NCBI RefSeq assembly: GCF_030287445.1
Contig: NZ_JASVWB010000002.1
Span: forward strand, 4,030,001 to 4,094,000
Length of the DNA: 64,000 bases
Reading direction: 5' to 3'
From: Streptomyces sp. ALI-76-A
GTDB taxonomy: Bacteria; Actinomycetota; Actinomycetes; Streptomycetales; Streptomycetaceae
Position 1 is the first letter of the stretch. The number at the start of each line of letters is the position of its first letter. The position numbers were made by a program, and so were the translations under genes. The notes under the pieces were generated by a model, which saw only the letters and a list, made by a program, of their open reading frames with translations, was not told the DNA's origin and made no database searches. Of the stretch, positions 25,414-34,321 are shown one piece after another.

Positions 25414-25598
25414 CCGTGCGACTCGCACCGCCCTCACGCCCACCCGACAGGTGCGGCCGGGGAAGCGGGTGTCACCCACTTGGAGTGGCGGTCGTCGTTC
25501 GCTGTCGGCCACACCTTCGGCTGGTCGAGCAGCTGAGCCGGAGGGGCCGGCCGTACCGCACGGGGCTGATCGGGCAGAAGAACCGGAGGCACCAGCCA

Positions 25599-25631
25599 AA
25601 AGGCCCGGACCGATCAGGATCCGGGGCCTTT
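25599..25631. terminator. Bidirectional terminator between HNH and HTTM genes
   Basis: AAAGGCCCGGA (25599-25609) pairs with TCCGGGGCCTTT (25620-25631) with one bulge and a 10-base loop. It lies between convergent genes. Confidence 0.75.
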
Positions 25632-25665
25632 GACATCCACTTCTGACATCAACGAGCGCGCTCGC

Positions 25666-26925
25666 TCACCACCGGTCGCCTCTGGCGAAGCCGGCCCATG
25701 TGGCTGATGACCTCGTGCTGGTGGACCCACGTTTCCCGAGCTGAGAGGGCGGGTTCTCGTCTCGTCGTCCGCTGGTGGCGAGCGTGCTGTCCGTCCGCCC
25801 TGCGGGGAGGACGCCTCGATGCTTCGGGCCGACCCCGTCGGCCCCGCCTTGCGCAGGTACGGTCCCGGCTCCGGCGGGTCGTCCGGGTGCCGGGCGGGCG
25901 CTGTTCGTCCGCCGCGTCGCACGTCGCCAGAGGCGGGGCAGGAAGGTGTAGAAGCGGTCGGGAAGGAACGCGGCGTCCGCGACGATCATCGCGCCGGAGA
26001 ACAGAGGCAGCCCCATGAGTGCGGCGATGCCGATGTGCATGCCCAGCAGCATGGCGAGGACGGGGTACTTGAGTCTGCCGAAGAGGACGAACGGGAAGGC
26101 CACCTGCAAGAGCACGGTCAGGTAGCCGGCGACGGCGACCACGAGTGTGTGCTCGTCCACGAAGTGGGAGAGCGCCGGCCAGGGCCGGAAGAGTTCGAGG
26201 TTCAGGACGTAGTGGAGCGCCGTGCCGCTGCTCCAGGAAGGTCCCTGGACCTTGTACAGGCCGGCTGATCCGTAGAGGAGGCAGACCTGTGCCGCGATCA
26301 GGAACATGCCGCAGTTGTGCAGCACGGTGACCAAGGTGGTCCGGGCGTCGCGGAGTTGCAGCGCGTAGGGGTTCCTCGCCGGCTCCGGTGGGCTGCCCGC
26401 GGGGACTGTCCTCAGTCTGTTTCTGCGGGCGTCCAGGGACCAGCGCCGGCCGCACGCGGTGAGAACCAGGTAGAGGGCCATCAGCAGGATCAGGTTGTCG
26501 CCCCCGTCCGTCATGAAGATCGCCCGGGCGTGGAACGAGGTCACCATGACGGCGAAGAGGACGGACAGGACGCGGGTCCGCCAGCCCAGCGTGAACAACG
26601 CGGACGTGACGAGGGCCAGCACGTAGCAGAACTCGAAGTAGGCATGGCTGTCGGACAGCGTCAGGATGCTGAACCAGCCTGTCTGATCGGCGAGTTGGCG
26701 CGCCAGAGCGGGCGTCCACGCGGACTCGGGACCCCAGATCTCGGCACGGTGCGGGAACTCCCGCAGCAGGAAGACCAGATAGAGCATTCCGTAGCCGATA
26801 CGCAGCACCGACGCGGCGTACAGCGACACCGGGCGGCCGGTCAGGAGGTCCCATCCGGCGGTGATCCGGTCGGCGAGCCACCGGTCGGCACGGGCGGACG
26901 AGGTCTTCTGCGCCTCATTTTCCAT
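25666..26925 (-). CDS. HTTM (vitamin K-dependent gamma-carboxylase-like) membrane protein
   Basis: A 419-residue multi-span protein. It has the HTTM layout of several helices with polar loops: VLRIGYGMLYLVFLLREFPH, a TDGGDNLILLMALYL segment with conserved acidic residues, and a LYKVQGPSWSSGTALHY loop. The last 90 residues are disordered. HTTM covers the membrane part of vitamin K-dependent carboxylase but bacterial members have no known substrate. The ATG at 26925 lies inside the upstream DUF5819 gene (11-base overlap), so the two are translationally coupled and probably form one complex. Confidence 0.85.
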   Translation of the reverse strand: MENEAQKTSSARADRWLADRITAGWDLLTGRPVSLYAASVLRIGYGMLYLVFLLREFPHRAEIWGPESAWTPALARQLADQTGWFSILTLSDSHAYFEFCYVLALVTSALFTLGWRTRVLSVLFAVMVTSFHARAIFMTDGGDNLILLMALYLVLTACGRRWSLDARRNRLRTVPAGSPPEPARNPYALQLRDARTTLVTVLHNCGMFLIAAQVCLLYGSAGLYKVQGPSWSSGTALHYVLNLELFRPWPALSHFVDEHTLVVAVAGYLTVLLQVAFPFVLFGRLKYPVLAMLLGMHIGIAALMGLPLFSGAMIVADAAFLPDRFYTFLPRLWRRATRRTNSARPAPGRPAGAGTVPAQGGADGVGPKHRGVLPAGRTDSTLATSGRRDENPPSQLGKRGSTSTRSSATWAGFARGDRW

Positions 26926-27733
26926 GGCGGGTCACCTTCCACCAGGGCAGGAGCCGGGTCTCGGTCGGCGTCGGCGGTCGTTCGCCCGCGACGGGGCCGG
27001 GCGCGATGGGCAGGGTGACGACGCGGAGCTGGATGAAGTCGAAGGTGCCGCTCCTGTGGGCGGCTACGCGGTCCGCGGCGACGTTGGTCAGGTATCTCCG
27101 CATCATCCGGGCGCGTTCCGTGCGCGCCTTGTCGTCTCCTCCGTGCGTGTCGACGTAGCCGGTCCAGGCCCGGCGCAGCAGGTTCTGCGCCGTGTGGCTC
27201 GGGAACGGCTGATGTTCGACCGCGGCGACGTCCACGGCGGTCAGGTCGAACCAGGGCCCCACCCGGACCGATCCGTCGGATCCGATGTCCGCGGTTCTCG
27301 CCAGGATCTTCCGGTTGACGGATTCGGGGTCCGGGGCGAAGAGCCGCCAGTTCTGTTCGAAGAAGGGGTACACCCATCCATTGATCAGCGGACCGTATCG
27401 CTTGGAGACGGTATTGGCCGGTGCCACGTGAAGGAACACGAACATCACATGGACGACACTCACCGCCAGGCACAGGAACGCGGTGGCGCGCAGTCCGGAA
27501 TTCAGCGCACGGGTACCTCTCGGCGACTTGTGCGGCACCACCGTGGCGTCCGGACCTTCTCGCGTGGCCGGACCGGAGTCGGACTGCTGGATTTCCTCCA
27601 GGTCCAGTGAGTCAATTCCGCTCGACACCGCCCACCCGTCTTTCTGTATCAGCTGCTCGCGCCTGTTTTCGCTGGCTGCCACCGACGGCGCGCGACGGAT
27701 TCGATGAGAATTCCGCCGCGCGCCGTCATTCAC
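26915..27733 (-). CDS. DUF5819-type membrane-anchored protein, partner of HTTM
   Basis: The 272-residue protein has a disordered N-terminal tail, one membrane span (about 83-105, LRATAFLCLAVSVVHVMFVFL) and an outer domain marked by INGWVYPFFEQNWRLFAPDP. It lacks catalytic motifs I can name. The start at 27733 has no clear ribosome site; GTG near 27631 is possible. It overlaps the HTTM gene and the pair recurs in actinobacteria from memory, so a joint function in membrane or envelope chemistry is likely but unknown. Confidence 0.78.
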   Translation of the reverse strand: MNDGARRNSHRIRRAPSVAASENRREQLIQKDGWAVSSGIDSLDLEEIQQSDSGPATREGPDATVVPHKSPRGTRALNSGLRATAFLCLAVSVVHVMFVFLHVAPANTVSKRYGPLINGWVYPFFEQNWRLFAPDPESVNRKILARTADIGSDGSVRVGPWFDLTAVDVAAVEHQPFPSHTAQNLLRRAWTGYVDTHGGDDKARTERARMMRRYLTNVAADRVAAHRSGTFDFIQLRVVTLPIAPGPVAGERPPTPTETRLLPWWKVTRHGK

Positions 27734-27759
27734 TGAGCGGACTGACCGCGGTGCGCTGC

Positions 27760-29034
27760 CTAGTCCTCGTGGCTCATGGAGTGGTGGTCGCCCGCGTAGC
27801 CCTTGGGCAGGTCGTCGTAGCCGTAGTTCTCGTCGGGCTGCTTGCCGTGGCCGTTCTGGGCGTGGTCGCCCTTGCCGTGATCGCCCTTGCCCCCGTGGTC
27901 CGGGCCTCCGGGCTCACCGCCGTGGTCCGGCCTTCCCGGCCTGCCGTCGTGGTCCGGGCCTCCGGGCTCACCGCCGTGGTCCGGCCTTCCCGGCCTGCCG
28001 TCATGGTCCGGCCGGCCCGGCGCGTCGTCGTGTCCGCCGCCGTTGCCGCCTGCGGTGGCCCCGGAGGTGATGTTCCCGGCCGTGTTGCCCGAGGTGGCCC
28101 CGGAGGTGGTGTTCCCGGCGATGTTGCCCGCGGTGTTCCCGGCGGTGTTCCCGGAGATGTTGCCGGCGGTGTTGCCCGCGGTGGCACCGGGCGAGAGGAT
28201 CGGCCCGCCCAGGACGCCACCGGTGATCAGGCCGCCGCCGAGGAGGCCGCCACCGGCGGTCGTGCCCGCGGTGGTTCCGTTCGTGGTGCCGGTGGCGCAC
28301 CCGCCGAGGAAGATGCGGTTGTCGTCGAGCGTCACGGAGCCGTTACGCGCCAGCGCCCGCCCCTCGATGTTGGTCCCCGTCGTCACGGTGATCGAGGTCA
28401 GAGCCATGATGGTGCCCACGAACGTGGAGTTGGTGCCGAGCGTGGCCGAACTCCCGATCTGCCAGAAGACGTTGCACGCCGAAGCCCCGTTCGTGAGGAG
28501 CACTCGGCTGGAGGAAGCGGTCGTCAGGGCCTCGGGGATCTGGAACACCCAGACGGCGTTCGGGTTTCCCCCGGCGTCCAGGGTCAGGTCGCCGGTGAGT
28601 CCGACACCGGACACAGCGGTGTGGACGCCCGGGAGCAGCGTCTGGCCGTTGCCGATCGCCGCCCCGAGTGCGAAGTCCGTGGCCTGACCGGCCGCGTTGT
28701 TGTACGCCGTGACCAGGTCGGACTTGGCCTGGAGCGCGACGGCGTCGGCCGCGTGCACGGAGCCGAGCACCTGACCGGGCGGGAATCCGGTGATGGACGG
28801 GTTCGGGTGCGTTCCGAGGTCCTGGCTGAGCACCGAGGGGCCGGTATTGGTCACGCCCTGACCCGCCAGAACGGAGAAACTCGCGGCCGTGCCCAGAGGC
28901 ACCGGCGTGGCGATGGCCAGTGCCTGCGTCGGCGTCAGGGCGACCATCACGGCGGCGACGGTCGCGGCAAGCGCCGAGACCAGAACACCGGACAAAGAAC
29001 GACGGTCAGCCGCTTGGGGGATCTTCAGCTTCAT
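27760..29034 (-). CDS. Secreted ice-binding-like (DUF3494) protein with repeat tail
   Basis: A 424-residue exported protein: signal peptide 1-41 ending TPTQALA, then a DUF3494 beta-solenoid (about 45-240; FSVLAGQGVTNTGPSVLSQDLGT, VHAADAVALQAKSDLVTAYN, VWVFQIPEALTT). The second half is low complexity: a Gly/Ala/Thr/Asn stretch (NTAGNISGNTAGNTAGN) and then a charged His/Asp/Gly/Pro tail. There is no LPXTG or membrane anchor. In soil bacteria this fold is found in ice-binding proteins and also in adhesins. ATG 29034 is chosen as MKLKIPQ before the signal. Confidence 0.82.
   Translation of the reverse strand: MKLKIPQAADRRSLSGVLVSALAATVAAVMVALTPTQALAIATPVPLGTAASFSVLAGQGVTNTGPSVLSQDLGTHPNPSITGFPPGQVLGSVHAADAVALQAKSDLVTAYNNAAGQATDFALGAAIGNGQTLLPGVHTAVSGVGLTGDLTLDAGGNPNAVWVFQIPEALTTASSSRVLLTNGASACNVFWQIGSSATLGTNSTFVGTIMALTSITVTTGTNIEGRALARNGSVTLDDNRIFLGGCATGTTNGTTAGTTAGGGLLGGGLITGGVLGGPILSPGATAGNTAGNISGNTAGNTAGNIAGNTTSGATSGNTAGNITSGATAGGNGGGHDDAPGRPDHDGRPGRPDHGGEPGGPDHDGRPGRPDHGGEPGGPDHGGKGDHGKGDHAQNGHGKQPDENYGYDDLPKGYAGDHHSMSHED
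27895..28002 (-). repeat. 54-bp tandem repeat inside the ice-binding-like gene
   Basis: Two copies (27895-27948 and 27949-28002) encode an 18-residue unit of the type PDHDGRPGRPDHGGEPGG, part of a longer run of Gly/Pro/His/Asp motifs in the C-terminal tail. Confidence 0.88.
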
Positions 29035-29103
29035 CGAAAGGCCATTTCCTGTGGGGGCCGTGGCGTACCGGGCCGACAGATAGCCCGGCAAGTCGTGTTG
29101 CTG

Positions 29104-29129
29104 TTTCTGCGCGGCATATTACGCAGAAA
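29104..29129 (-). promoter_or_regulatory. Inverted repeat in an A+T-rich leader
   Basis: TTTCTGCG (29104-29111) and CGCAGAAA (29122-29129) form a perfect 8-bp inverted repeat with a 10-base spacer, 70 bp upstream of the ice-binding-like gene. The surrounding 29110-29225 is unusually A+T-rich for this genome, so it probably contains the promoter. Confidence 0.55.
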
Positions 29130-29311
29130 TATCCTTAAAACGGCACCAGACAGGACTGGGTGGAATTATCACTCGTTCGAACGGCGCACAGAATCAGGAA
29201 AGTAATATCATTCAGATATCCCATCATCCCCACGGCCCCACACGGCAGACTCACCGGCTGCGGTATTGCCGGGCCGGGCATCGCGCAGCCGGGTTCGCCG
29301 GTCGGACGTCG

Positions 29312-30406
29312 TTACTTGAGCTCGCCCACGCTGTAGTAGCCGTCCTGGATCAGGACGTCGTAGTTGGCCTTGTCGACGTTCTGCGGCTGGAGCAGGTGGG
29401 CGGGGACGTTCTTGACGCCGTTGTCGTAGTCGCTCCTGTTGTTCACCCTCGGCACTCTGTCGCTGAGAATGTCGTCGACCATCTCCGTGGCGGTCCTGGC
29501 GAGTTCGCGGACGTCCTTGTAGACGGTCTGCGACTGCTCGCCCGCGATGATCGACTTGATCGAGGCCAGCTCGGCGTCCTGGCCGGTGATGACGGGGAGC
29601 GGCTTGGCGTCGGTGCCGTAGCCGTCCGCGTTCAGCGCGGATATGACGCCGAGGGAGATGCCGTCGTACGGCGACAGGACCGCGTCGACCGTCCTGTTGC
29701 CGTACCACTGGGCGAGGATGCTCCGCATGCGCTTCTCCGCGGTGGGCCCGTCCCAGCGCAGGGTGGTCATCTGTTCGAGCCGGGTCTGGCCGGACGGGAC
29801 GACCAACTGCTTGCTCTCCAGGAACGGCTGAAGGAGCGCCATCGAGCCTTCGTAGAAGTACTTGGTGTTGTTGTCGTCGGGGGAGCCGGCGAACAGCTCG
29901 ATGTTGAACGGGCCCTCGCCGTCCTCCAGGCCGAGCTTCTTGATGATGTGGTGGGCCTGGACCCGGCCGACCATCTCGTTGTCGAAGGAGACGTAGAAGT
30001 CGACGTTCTCGGTGCCGAGGATGAGCCGGTCGTAGGAGATCACCGGGATCTTCGCGTCGGCGGCCTGCTGGAGCGGGCCGTTCAGCGACTTGGCGTCGAT
30101 GGCCGCGATGATCAGCGCGTTGACGCCCTGCTTGACCAGGGCCTCGATCTGGGAGGCCTGGACCTTCGGGTCGTCGTCGCCGTAGACCAGCTTGGTCTTG
30201 TACCCCTGGATCTTCAGGTTCTCGACGACGCTCTTGCCGTCGGTGAGCCAGCGCTCGGAGGACCGGGTCGGCATGGCGATGCCGACGGTTCCGCCCTCGG
30301 AGCGGGTCTCGGAGCTGCCCTCGCTGTCCTTGCCGCAGGCGGACGAGGTGAGAGCGACGGAGACGGCTCCGGCGAGGGAGGCGAGGACGGCTCTTCGGTT
30401 GAGCAT
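29312..30406 (-). CDS. Sugar ABC transporter substrate-binding lipoprotein (ChvE/xylose type)
   Basis: A 364-residue periplasmic-binding-fold protein anchored to the outer membrane face. The start ATG 30406 follows AAGGAA. The signal peptide ends in the lipobox SSAC with Cys24. The body has the type I fold with GIAMPTRSSERWLTDG at the first strand, GVNALIIAAIDAKSLN and PVISYDRLILGTENVDFYVS, as in the multiple-monosaccharide (ChvE) and xylose-binding group. No ATPase or permease gene is nearby on either side, which is unusual, so it must use components encoded elsewhere or act in sensing. Confidence 0.88.
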   Translation of the reverse strand: MLNRRAVLASLAGAVSVALTSSACGKDSEGSSETRSEGGTVGIAMPTRSSERWLTDGKSVVENLKIQGYKTKLVYGDDDPKVQASQIEALVKQGVNALIIAAIDAKSLNGPLQQAADAKIPVISYDRLILGTENVDFYVSFDNEMVGRVQAHHIIKKLGLEDGEGPFNIELFAGSPDDNNTKYFYEGSMALLQPFLESKQLVVPSGQTRLEQMTTLRWDGPTAEKRMRSILAQWYGNRTVDAVLSPYDGISLGVISALNADGYGTDAKPLPVITGQDAELASIKSIIAGEQSQTVYKDVRELARTATEMVDDILSDRVPRVNNRSDYDNGVKNVPAHLLQPQNVDKANYDVLIQDGYYSVGELK

Positions 30407-31090
30407 GGTGATCGTTCCTTGTTCTTCTCGTCGTTGAGAGGATGAGGGCGTTTCGGGACGGCGGCGGGAAAGCCGTGGAGCGGGCCGGACGGTCGTCGGC
30501 AGGCCGGGAGCGAGGCGCGCTCGCGACGGCCCCGGGGCCGGGCTTCGCCGACGGGTGCCGTGCGGGTGGATCACCGGGCGCGCGGGACGGACCGCACCGC
30601 AGGCAGGGCGCGGCACCCGAGGCGGGTGGACAACCGGCGGACCTCGCTCACACGGCTGAGGTCGGTTCGGCCCGGCGTGCCGCCCGAGTCGGCGCTCGGA
30701 CGCCTCTGCCCCGCGCGCAACGGTTCAGCGCGGCGCTGCGGCCCGGCATCCGGCGCTCGCCGACCCTCGTGGTCCCCGCGCCGGCGTGCTCCTGTACGTC
30801 AGCGCCGACATGCTCCTGTACGTCGGGCCGCGCCACGGCGTTGCGGCCACGTGCGTGCTGATTCCGGGGGGGCACAGGGCGATTGCCTTTCAGGCGTTCG
30901 AAATCTCGTCAGCTATTCGCAAAGGTTGGCCGTGACAGTAAGGGGAGGTGTGCGAGGTGTCAACGGGGCGAACTGGGACGGTTACAGAAGGTTTCCATGA
31001 GGACGGTGGGACGAGGCGCCCGCGTGCCCTCCCGCCCTCGCCCGCCCGGCTCCGGGGGCCCGGAGGAGCGGCGCCGGCCGCTCACCCGAC
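30407..31090. other. 684-bp intergenic stretch, no gene supported
   Basis: The left end is the leader of the sugar-binding gene. A 14-bp sequence TGCTCCTGTACGTC is repeated at 30787-30800 and 30811-30824. Around 30880-31000 base composition is more balanced and includes GGGGAGG at about 30942, as if a gene start or promoter had been there, but the frame that follows has no family features. Confidence 0.4.
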
Positions 31091-31576
31091 TCACGCCTCG
31101 GAGAGCGGCTCCCCTGTCCGGTCCGGTCCGGGCCAGACGTAGGGCAGGTCGTCCGGTACGCCGGGGAAGAGCGGTGCGTACGTGGCCGGGTCCTTGCGTA
31201 CCAGCGCCGAGCGGTGGCTGCGGTGGAAGGCGTCGTCACCGAGCCAGGACGGCAGTCGGCCGGCGTCCGCCAGCAGCGCCTGGTCGCGTACCGAGGCACC
31301 GGGGCGGAACGCGAACAGGTCGGCGACGAGTGTGGCCGCGCAACTGTCCTGGTGGCCCTGTTCACACCACACCTTGCAGACCTCCAGGCCGTACCGGACC
31401 AGCGCCTCCTCGTATCCGGTCCACATCCGCACCGCCGGATGATGGCGCCATCCGTAGCCCGGCACGACGAGGCCGCGCAGGACCTGCAAGGCCTCGACCC
31501 GCTGTTTGCCGAGCCGGCGTTGGTCCAGGGCCAGGGCCGAGGCCCGGAAATCGGGATAGGGCAGGAAAGTCTGCAT
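31091..31576 (-). CDS. MSMEG_6728-family conserved protein
   Basis: A 161-residue cytoplasmic protein with a strongly conserved start (MQTFLPYPDFRASALALDQ) and an HHPAVRMWTGYEEALVRYG motif. The start ATG 31576 has AAGGA upstream. It is the second gene of a minus-strand pair, 19 bp after the DUF4383 gene. I recall the family only as conserved and uncharacterised; a loose similarity of its opening to pyrimidine-dimer glycosylase-like proteins is suggestive but unproven. Confidence 0.78.
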   Translation of the reverse strand: MQTFLPYPDFRASALALDQRRLGKQRVEALQVLRGLVVPGYGWRHHPAVRMWTGYEEALVRYGLEVCKVWCEQGHQDSCAATLVADLFAFRPGASVRDQALLADAGRLPSWLGDDAFHRSHRSALVRKDPATYAPLFPGVPDDLPYVWPGPDRTGEPLSEA

Positions 31577-31595
31577 GCCGCGTCCTTGTCGGGCG

Positions 31596-32045
31596 TCAGC
31601 GCCGGGCACCGCGTCGGCTCAGCAGAAGGGCGAGACCGATCATCGCGATGCCCAGGAAGAAGTGCAGCCAGTCGTCGGCGGTGTTGACGGGGACGAAGTT
31701 CGCGTCACTGCCGTGGCTGACGGCCAGACCGTAGATCCAGAGGACCAGGTAGATGGCACCACCACCCAGAAGGTAGGCATACGCTCCGGAAGCCGTCCGG
31801 GCGAGCGCCAGACCGGCGACGCCGAAGGCCAGGTGGACGAGATTGTGCAGGATGGAGACCTGGAAAATGCCCAGCAGCTCGGCGCCCGACTCGTGCGAGG
31901 CGAATTCCATCTCGCTGTAATTCGTGGTGACGCCGGGGATGAAACCCAGGACACCCACGAGAAGGAACACGGCTCCCACCGCCATGGCGGCCTGCTGCAC
32001 GGGGGTGCGGGAAGTACGGGTCGAGTGGCGCGTGTGTGCGGTCAT
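31596..32045 (-). CDS. DUF4383-family four-span membrane protein
   Basis: A 149-residue membrane protein with four hydrophobic segments (about 17-40, 62-82, 92-112, 125-142); the loops carry LVHLAFGVAGLALARTAS, typical of DUF4383. The start is ATG 32045 with GAGGA upstream. It heads a pair with the MSMEG_6728-type gene. Its role is not known; such genes are often stress-induced in Streptomyces, which I could not confirm from the promoter. Confidence 0.85.
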   Translation of the reverse strand: MTAHTRHSTRTSRTPVQQAAMAVGAVFLLVGVLGFIPGVTTNYSEMEFASHESGAELLGIFQVSILHNLVHLAFGVAGLALARTASGAYAYLLGGGAIYLVLWIYGLAVSHGSDANFVPVNTADDWLHFFLGIAMIGLALLLSRRGARR

Positions 32046-32406
32046 GGCTCTGGATCCTCACGGTCGGGCCGGTGGTCGGTGACGAGTCGGCTGTCGAGAG
32101 CGGCTCCTGAGGGCGAGTACCACGCCTGACGCGAACCCCACATGACCTGGGCGGTCAAACAGCCACGACGCCGAGCCGGTGCCGCGACGGGCGGTCGATG
32201 CCGGGCGGCTGATGCCGGGCGCCCGCCCGCTCGCCCCCTTCGTCCCGTCCCCTTCCTTCATTCACGCGCCCCTGTTCCGACTGGGCCATTCGCCGGAGAC
32301 GCGGTGGCATCCGGGAAAAAGGGGCACCCTCCTCCGAGACAGTGCCTCATGAGGTCTCGGGGTTCCTGAGGCGGCAATCCGTCCACATCACCTGGGTAGC
32401 AACATC
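32046..32406. other. 361-bp intergenic stretch between divergent genes
   Basis: No gene is seen. On the plus strand a GGGTAG element at 32394-32399 lies 7 bases before ATG 32407, resembling the -10 of a sigma-B type promoter with a leaderless start. A matching GNNT -35 at 14-16 bp is not present exactly, so this is weak. Confidence 0.35.
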
Positions 32407-32856
32407 ATGAGCGCTCACGAAAACGTCCCGGACGACGCCCATCAGCGCCCCGAGGGCCTCAGTGACACGATGGTGGAGGCTCTGGGAGCCCTGTCGAAGG
32501 CATTGGAGACGACGGAGCGGGCCCGCGGGCATCTCTACAGTTTTCACCAGCTGACCGGCACGGCGGATCTGGAACTGGACCGCGCGGTGGAACTTCTGCG
32601 AAAAGCGGGCCACCCCGACTGGGCCGACACAGTGCAGACGGAGATCCTGGGCCGCAATGTCATTCCCGGCCACTGGACCTTCCAGATCGTCGAGGCCTAC
32701 GACGCCACCTATTACGAGCCGTTCAAACAGCTCGAACGCGCCGCGGTGAACCGGTTGGCCGAAGGCCGTGATCACCTGTACGAGGCAGAGCTGAAGGAAA
32801 CCCGCCGCACGACCGGCCATCCTGCCCACAGCTCCCGTCCCGACTCCGCCACCTGA
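32407..32856 (+). CDS. Conserved hypothetical helical protein
   Basis: A 149-residue soluble, mostly helical protein. The middle is conserved-looking (LELDRAVELLRKAGHPDWA then RNVIPGHWTFQIVEAYDATYYEPF), and the tail is disordered. There is no ribosome site before ATG 32407, but a possible leaderless promoter. I do not recognise a named domain. It is monocistronic. Confidence 0.7.
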   Translation: MSAHENVPDDAHQRPEGLSDTMVEALGALSKALETTERARGHLYSFHQLTGTADLELDRAVELLRKAGHPDWADTVQTEILGRNVIPGHWTFQIVEAYDATYYEPFKQLERAAVNRLAEGRDHLYEAELKETRRTTGHPAHSSRPDSAT

Positions 32857-33225
32857 GCGCCACCGTCCCGTCGACCTGAACGGTCCGGAAAACCAGCGAA
32901 ACTTTCGATGACGAGAGCGCGATTTCGGACTTGCTGGGCTAGCCGCCCTAAGGGCGCGATCGAATCGGTCGGCCACTAGTGCCACTTGACCTGGAATTAC
33001 GAGTTCCCCCTCACTCCCACCCTGGACCGAACGTTTCGGGATCACTGCCGAAACAGTTGACAGTTGACGTGACCAGACCAACACTGTCGCCGTCGGCAGG
33101 GCTCCACCGCTGCCACTTCGGTCGCCGCCGCCCCTGAGCGGTCACCCTCACCTGCTGGTCGACCTGGCCCACCGTCTCCCGCACCACGAGCTGACCCCGC
33201 ACCTTTGGCTGGAGGAACACTCCGT
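32857..33225 (+). other. 369-bp upstream region of the deacetylase gene
   Basis: TTGACA at 33057-33062 and a poor -10 (AACACT, 33080-33085) spaced 17 bp could be the promoter. A GTGACCAGACCAAC sequence follows the -35 but is not a good DasR site. No gene is seen. Confidence 0.35.
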
Positions 33226-34227
33226 ATGAGCACCAGACCACGTCTCTCGACCCGTTCTTTACGCTCCCTCGGCACGGGGCTGGCCGTCGTCGCGATGGCC
33301 GCCGCGAGCACGCTCGCCGGGCACACCGCCCATGCCGCCCCGGCTCGGGCCGCCGCCTGCGACGGATACGTCGGGCTCACCTTCGACGACGGCCCTTCCG
33401 GCAGCACGACGAGCCTGCTCGGCGCGCTCCGGCAGAACGGGCTGCGGGCCACGATGTTCAACCAGGGCCAGTACGCCGCCGCCAACCCGTCCCAGGTGCG
33501 GGCCCAGGTCGACGCCGGCATGTGGGTCGCCAACCACAGCTACACCCATCCACATCTGACCCAGCTCAGCCAGGCGCAGATCGACTCGGAGATCTCCCGG
33601 ACCCAGCAGGCCATCGCCGGCGCGGGCGGCGGCACTCCCCGGCTGTTCCGGCCGCCCTACGGCGAGACCAACGCGACGGTGAGGTCGGTCGCGGCCAGGT
33701 ACGGCCTGACCGAGATCATCTGGGACGTCGACTCCCAGGACTGGAACGGTGCCAGTACCGACGCGATCGTGCGGGCCGCCGGCCGGCTCACCAACGGCCA
33801 GATCATGCTCATGCACGACTGGTCCGCCAACACACTCGCCGCGATCCCGCGGATCGCGCAGGGGCTGGCCGCTCGCGGTCTGTGCGCCGGCATGATCTCA
33901 CCGCAGACCGGCCGCGCCGTGGCCCCCGACGGTGGTGGTACCGGTGGCGGAGGCGGCGGCAGTGGCTGTACGGCCACCCTGTCCGCGGGGCAGCAGTGGA
34001 GCGACCGGTACAACCTCAACGTCTCGGTCTCCGGCTCCAGCAACTGGACCGTGACCATGAACGTCCCCTCCCCCGCCAAGGTCCTCTCCACCTGGAACAC
34101 CACCGCCGGCTACCCCAGCGCCCAGGTACTCACCGCCAAACCCAACGGCAGCGGCGACACCTTCGGCGTCACCATCCAGCCCAACGGCAACTGGACCTGG
34201 CCCACCGTCTCCTGCGCCGCGAGCTGA
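33226..34227 (+). CDS. Secreted polysaccharide deacetylase (CE4/NodB) with CBM2
   Basis: A 333-residue exported enzyme that removes acetyl groups from chitin oligomers or xylan. The signal peptide ends near residue 42 (TAHAAPARA). The NodB domain has all motifs: [24 protein letters not shown] and LMHDW, giving the Asp-His-His zinc site. A Gly-rich linker (about 240-252) leads to a family 2 carbohydrate-binding module (255-333) that binds cellulose or xylan. Start ATG 33226 has GGAGG upstream. Codon 12 is TTA (33259-33261), read only by the bldA tRNA in Streptomyces. Confidence 0.93.
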   Translation: MSTRPRLSTRSLRSLGTGLAVVAMAAASTLAGHTAHAAPARAAACDGYVGLTFDDGPSGSTTSLLGALRQNGLRATMFNQGQYAAANPSQVRAQVDAGMWVANHSYTHPHLTQLSQAQIDSEISRTQQAIAGAGGGTPRLFRPPYGETNATVRSVAARYGLTEIIWDVDSQDWNGASTDAIVRAAGRLTNGQIMLMHDWSANTLAAIPRIAQGLAARGLCAGMISPQTGRAVAPDGGGTGGGGGGSGCTATLSAGQQWSDRYNLNVSVSGSSNWTVTMNVPSPAKVLSTWNTTAGYPSAQVLTAKPNGSGDTFGVTIQPNGNWTWPTVSCAAS

Positions 34228-34256
34228 CCGCGTACACCGGAGACGTCCGCACCTGT

Positions 34257-34284
34257 GGCGCGGTGGCACCTGGGCCACCGCGCC
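34257..34284. terminator. Terminator between deacetylase and MFS genes
   Basis: A perfect 11-bp stem (34257-34267 with 34274-34284) with 6-base loop lies between convergent genes. Confidence 0.85.
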
Positions 34285-34321
34285 GCTCCCACGGGTGAAC
34301 ACCCCTGCCCCGACTCCCCGT

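Noticed and set aside
27887..28687. A plus-strand frame rich in PPWSGLPGLPSW repeats
   Set aside because: It is the antisense reading of the Gly/His/Asp repeat tail of the ice-binding-like protein.
30442..31000. Several plus-strand frames between the sugar-binding gene and the MSMEG_6728 gene
   Set aside because: They are Arg/Ala-rich with no domain, ribosome site or codon bias consistent with a gene.
33060..33082. Possible DasR site upstream of the deacetylase (GTGACCAGACCAAC)
   Set aside because: It is not palindromic enough for a DasR-responsive element.
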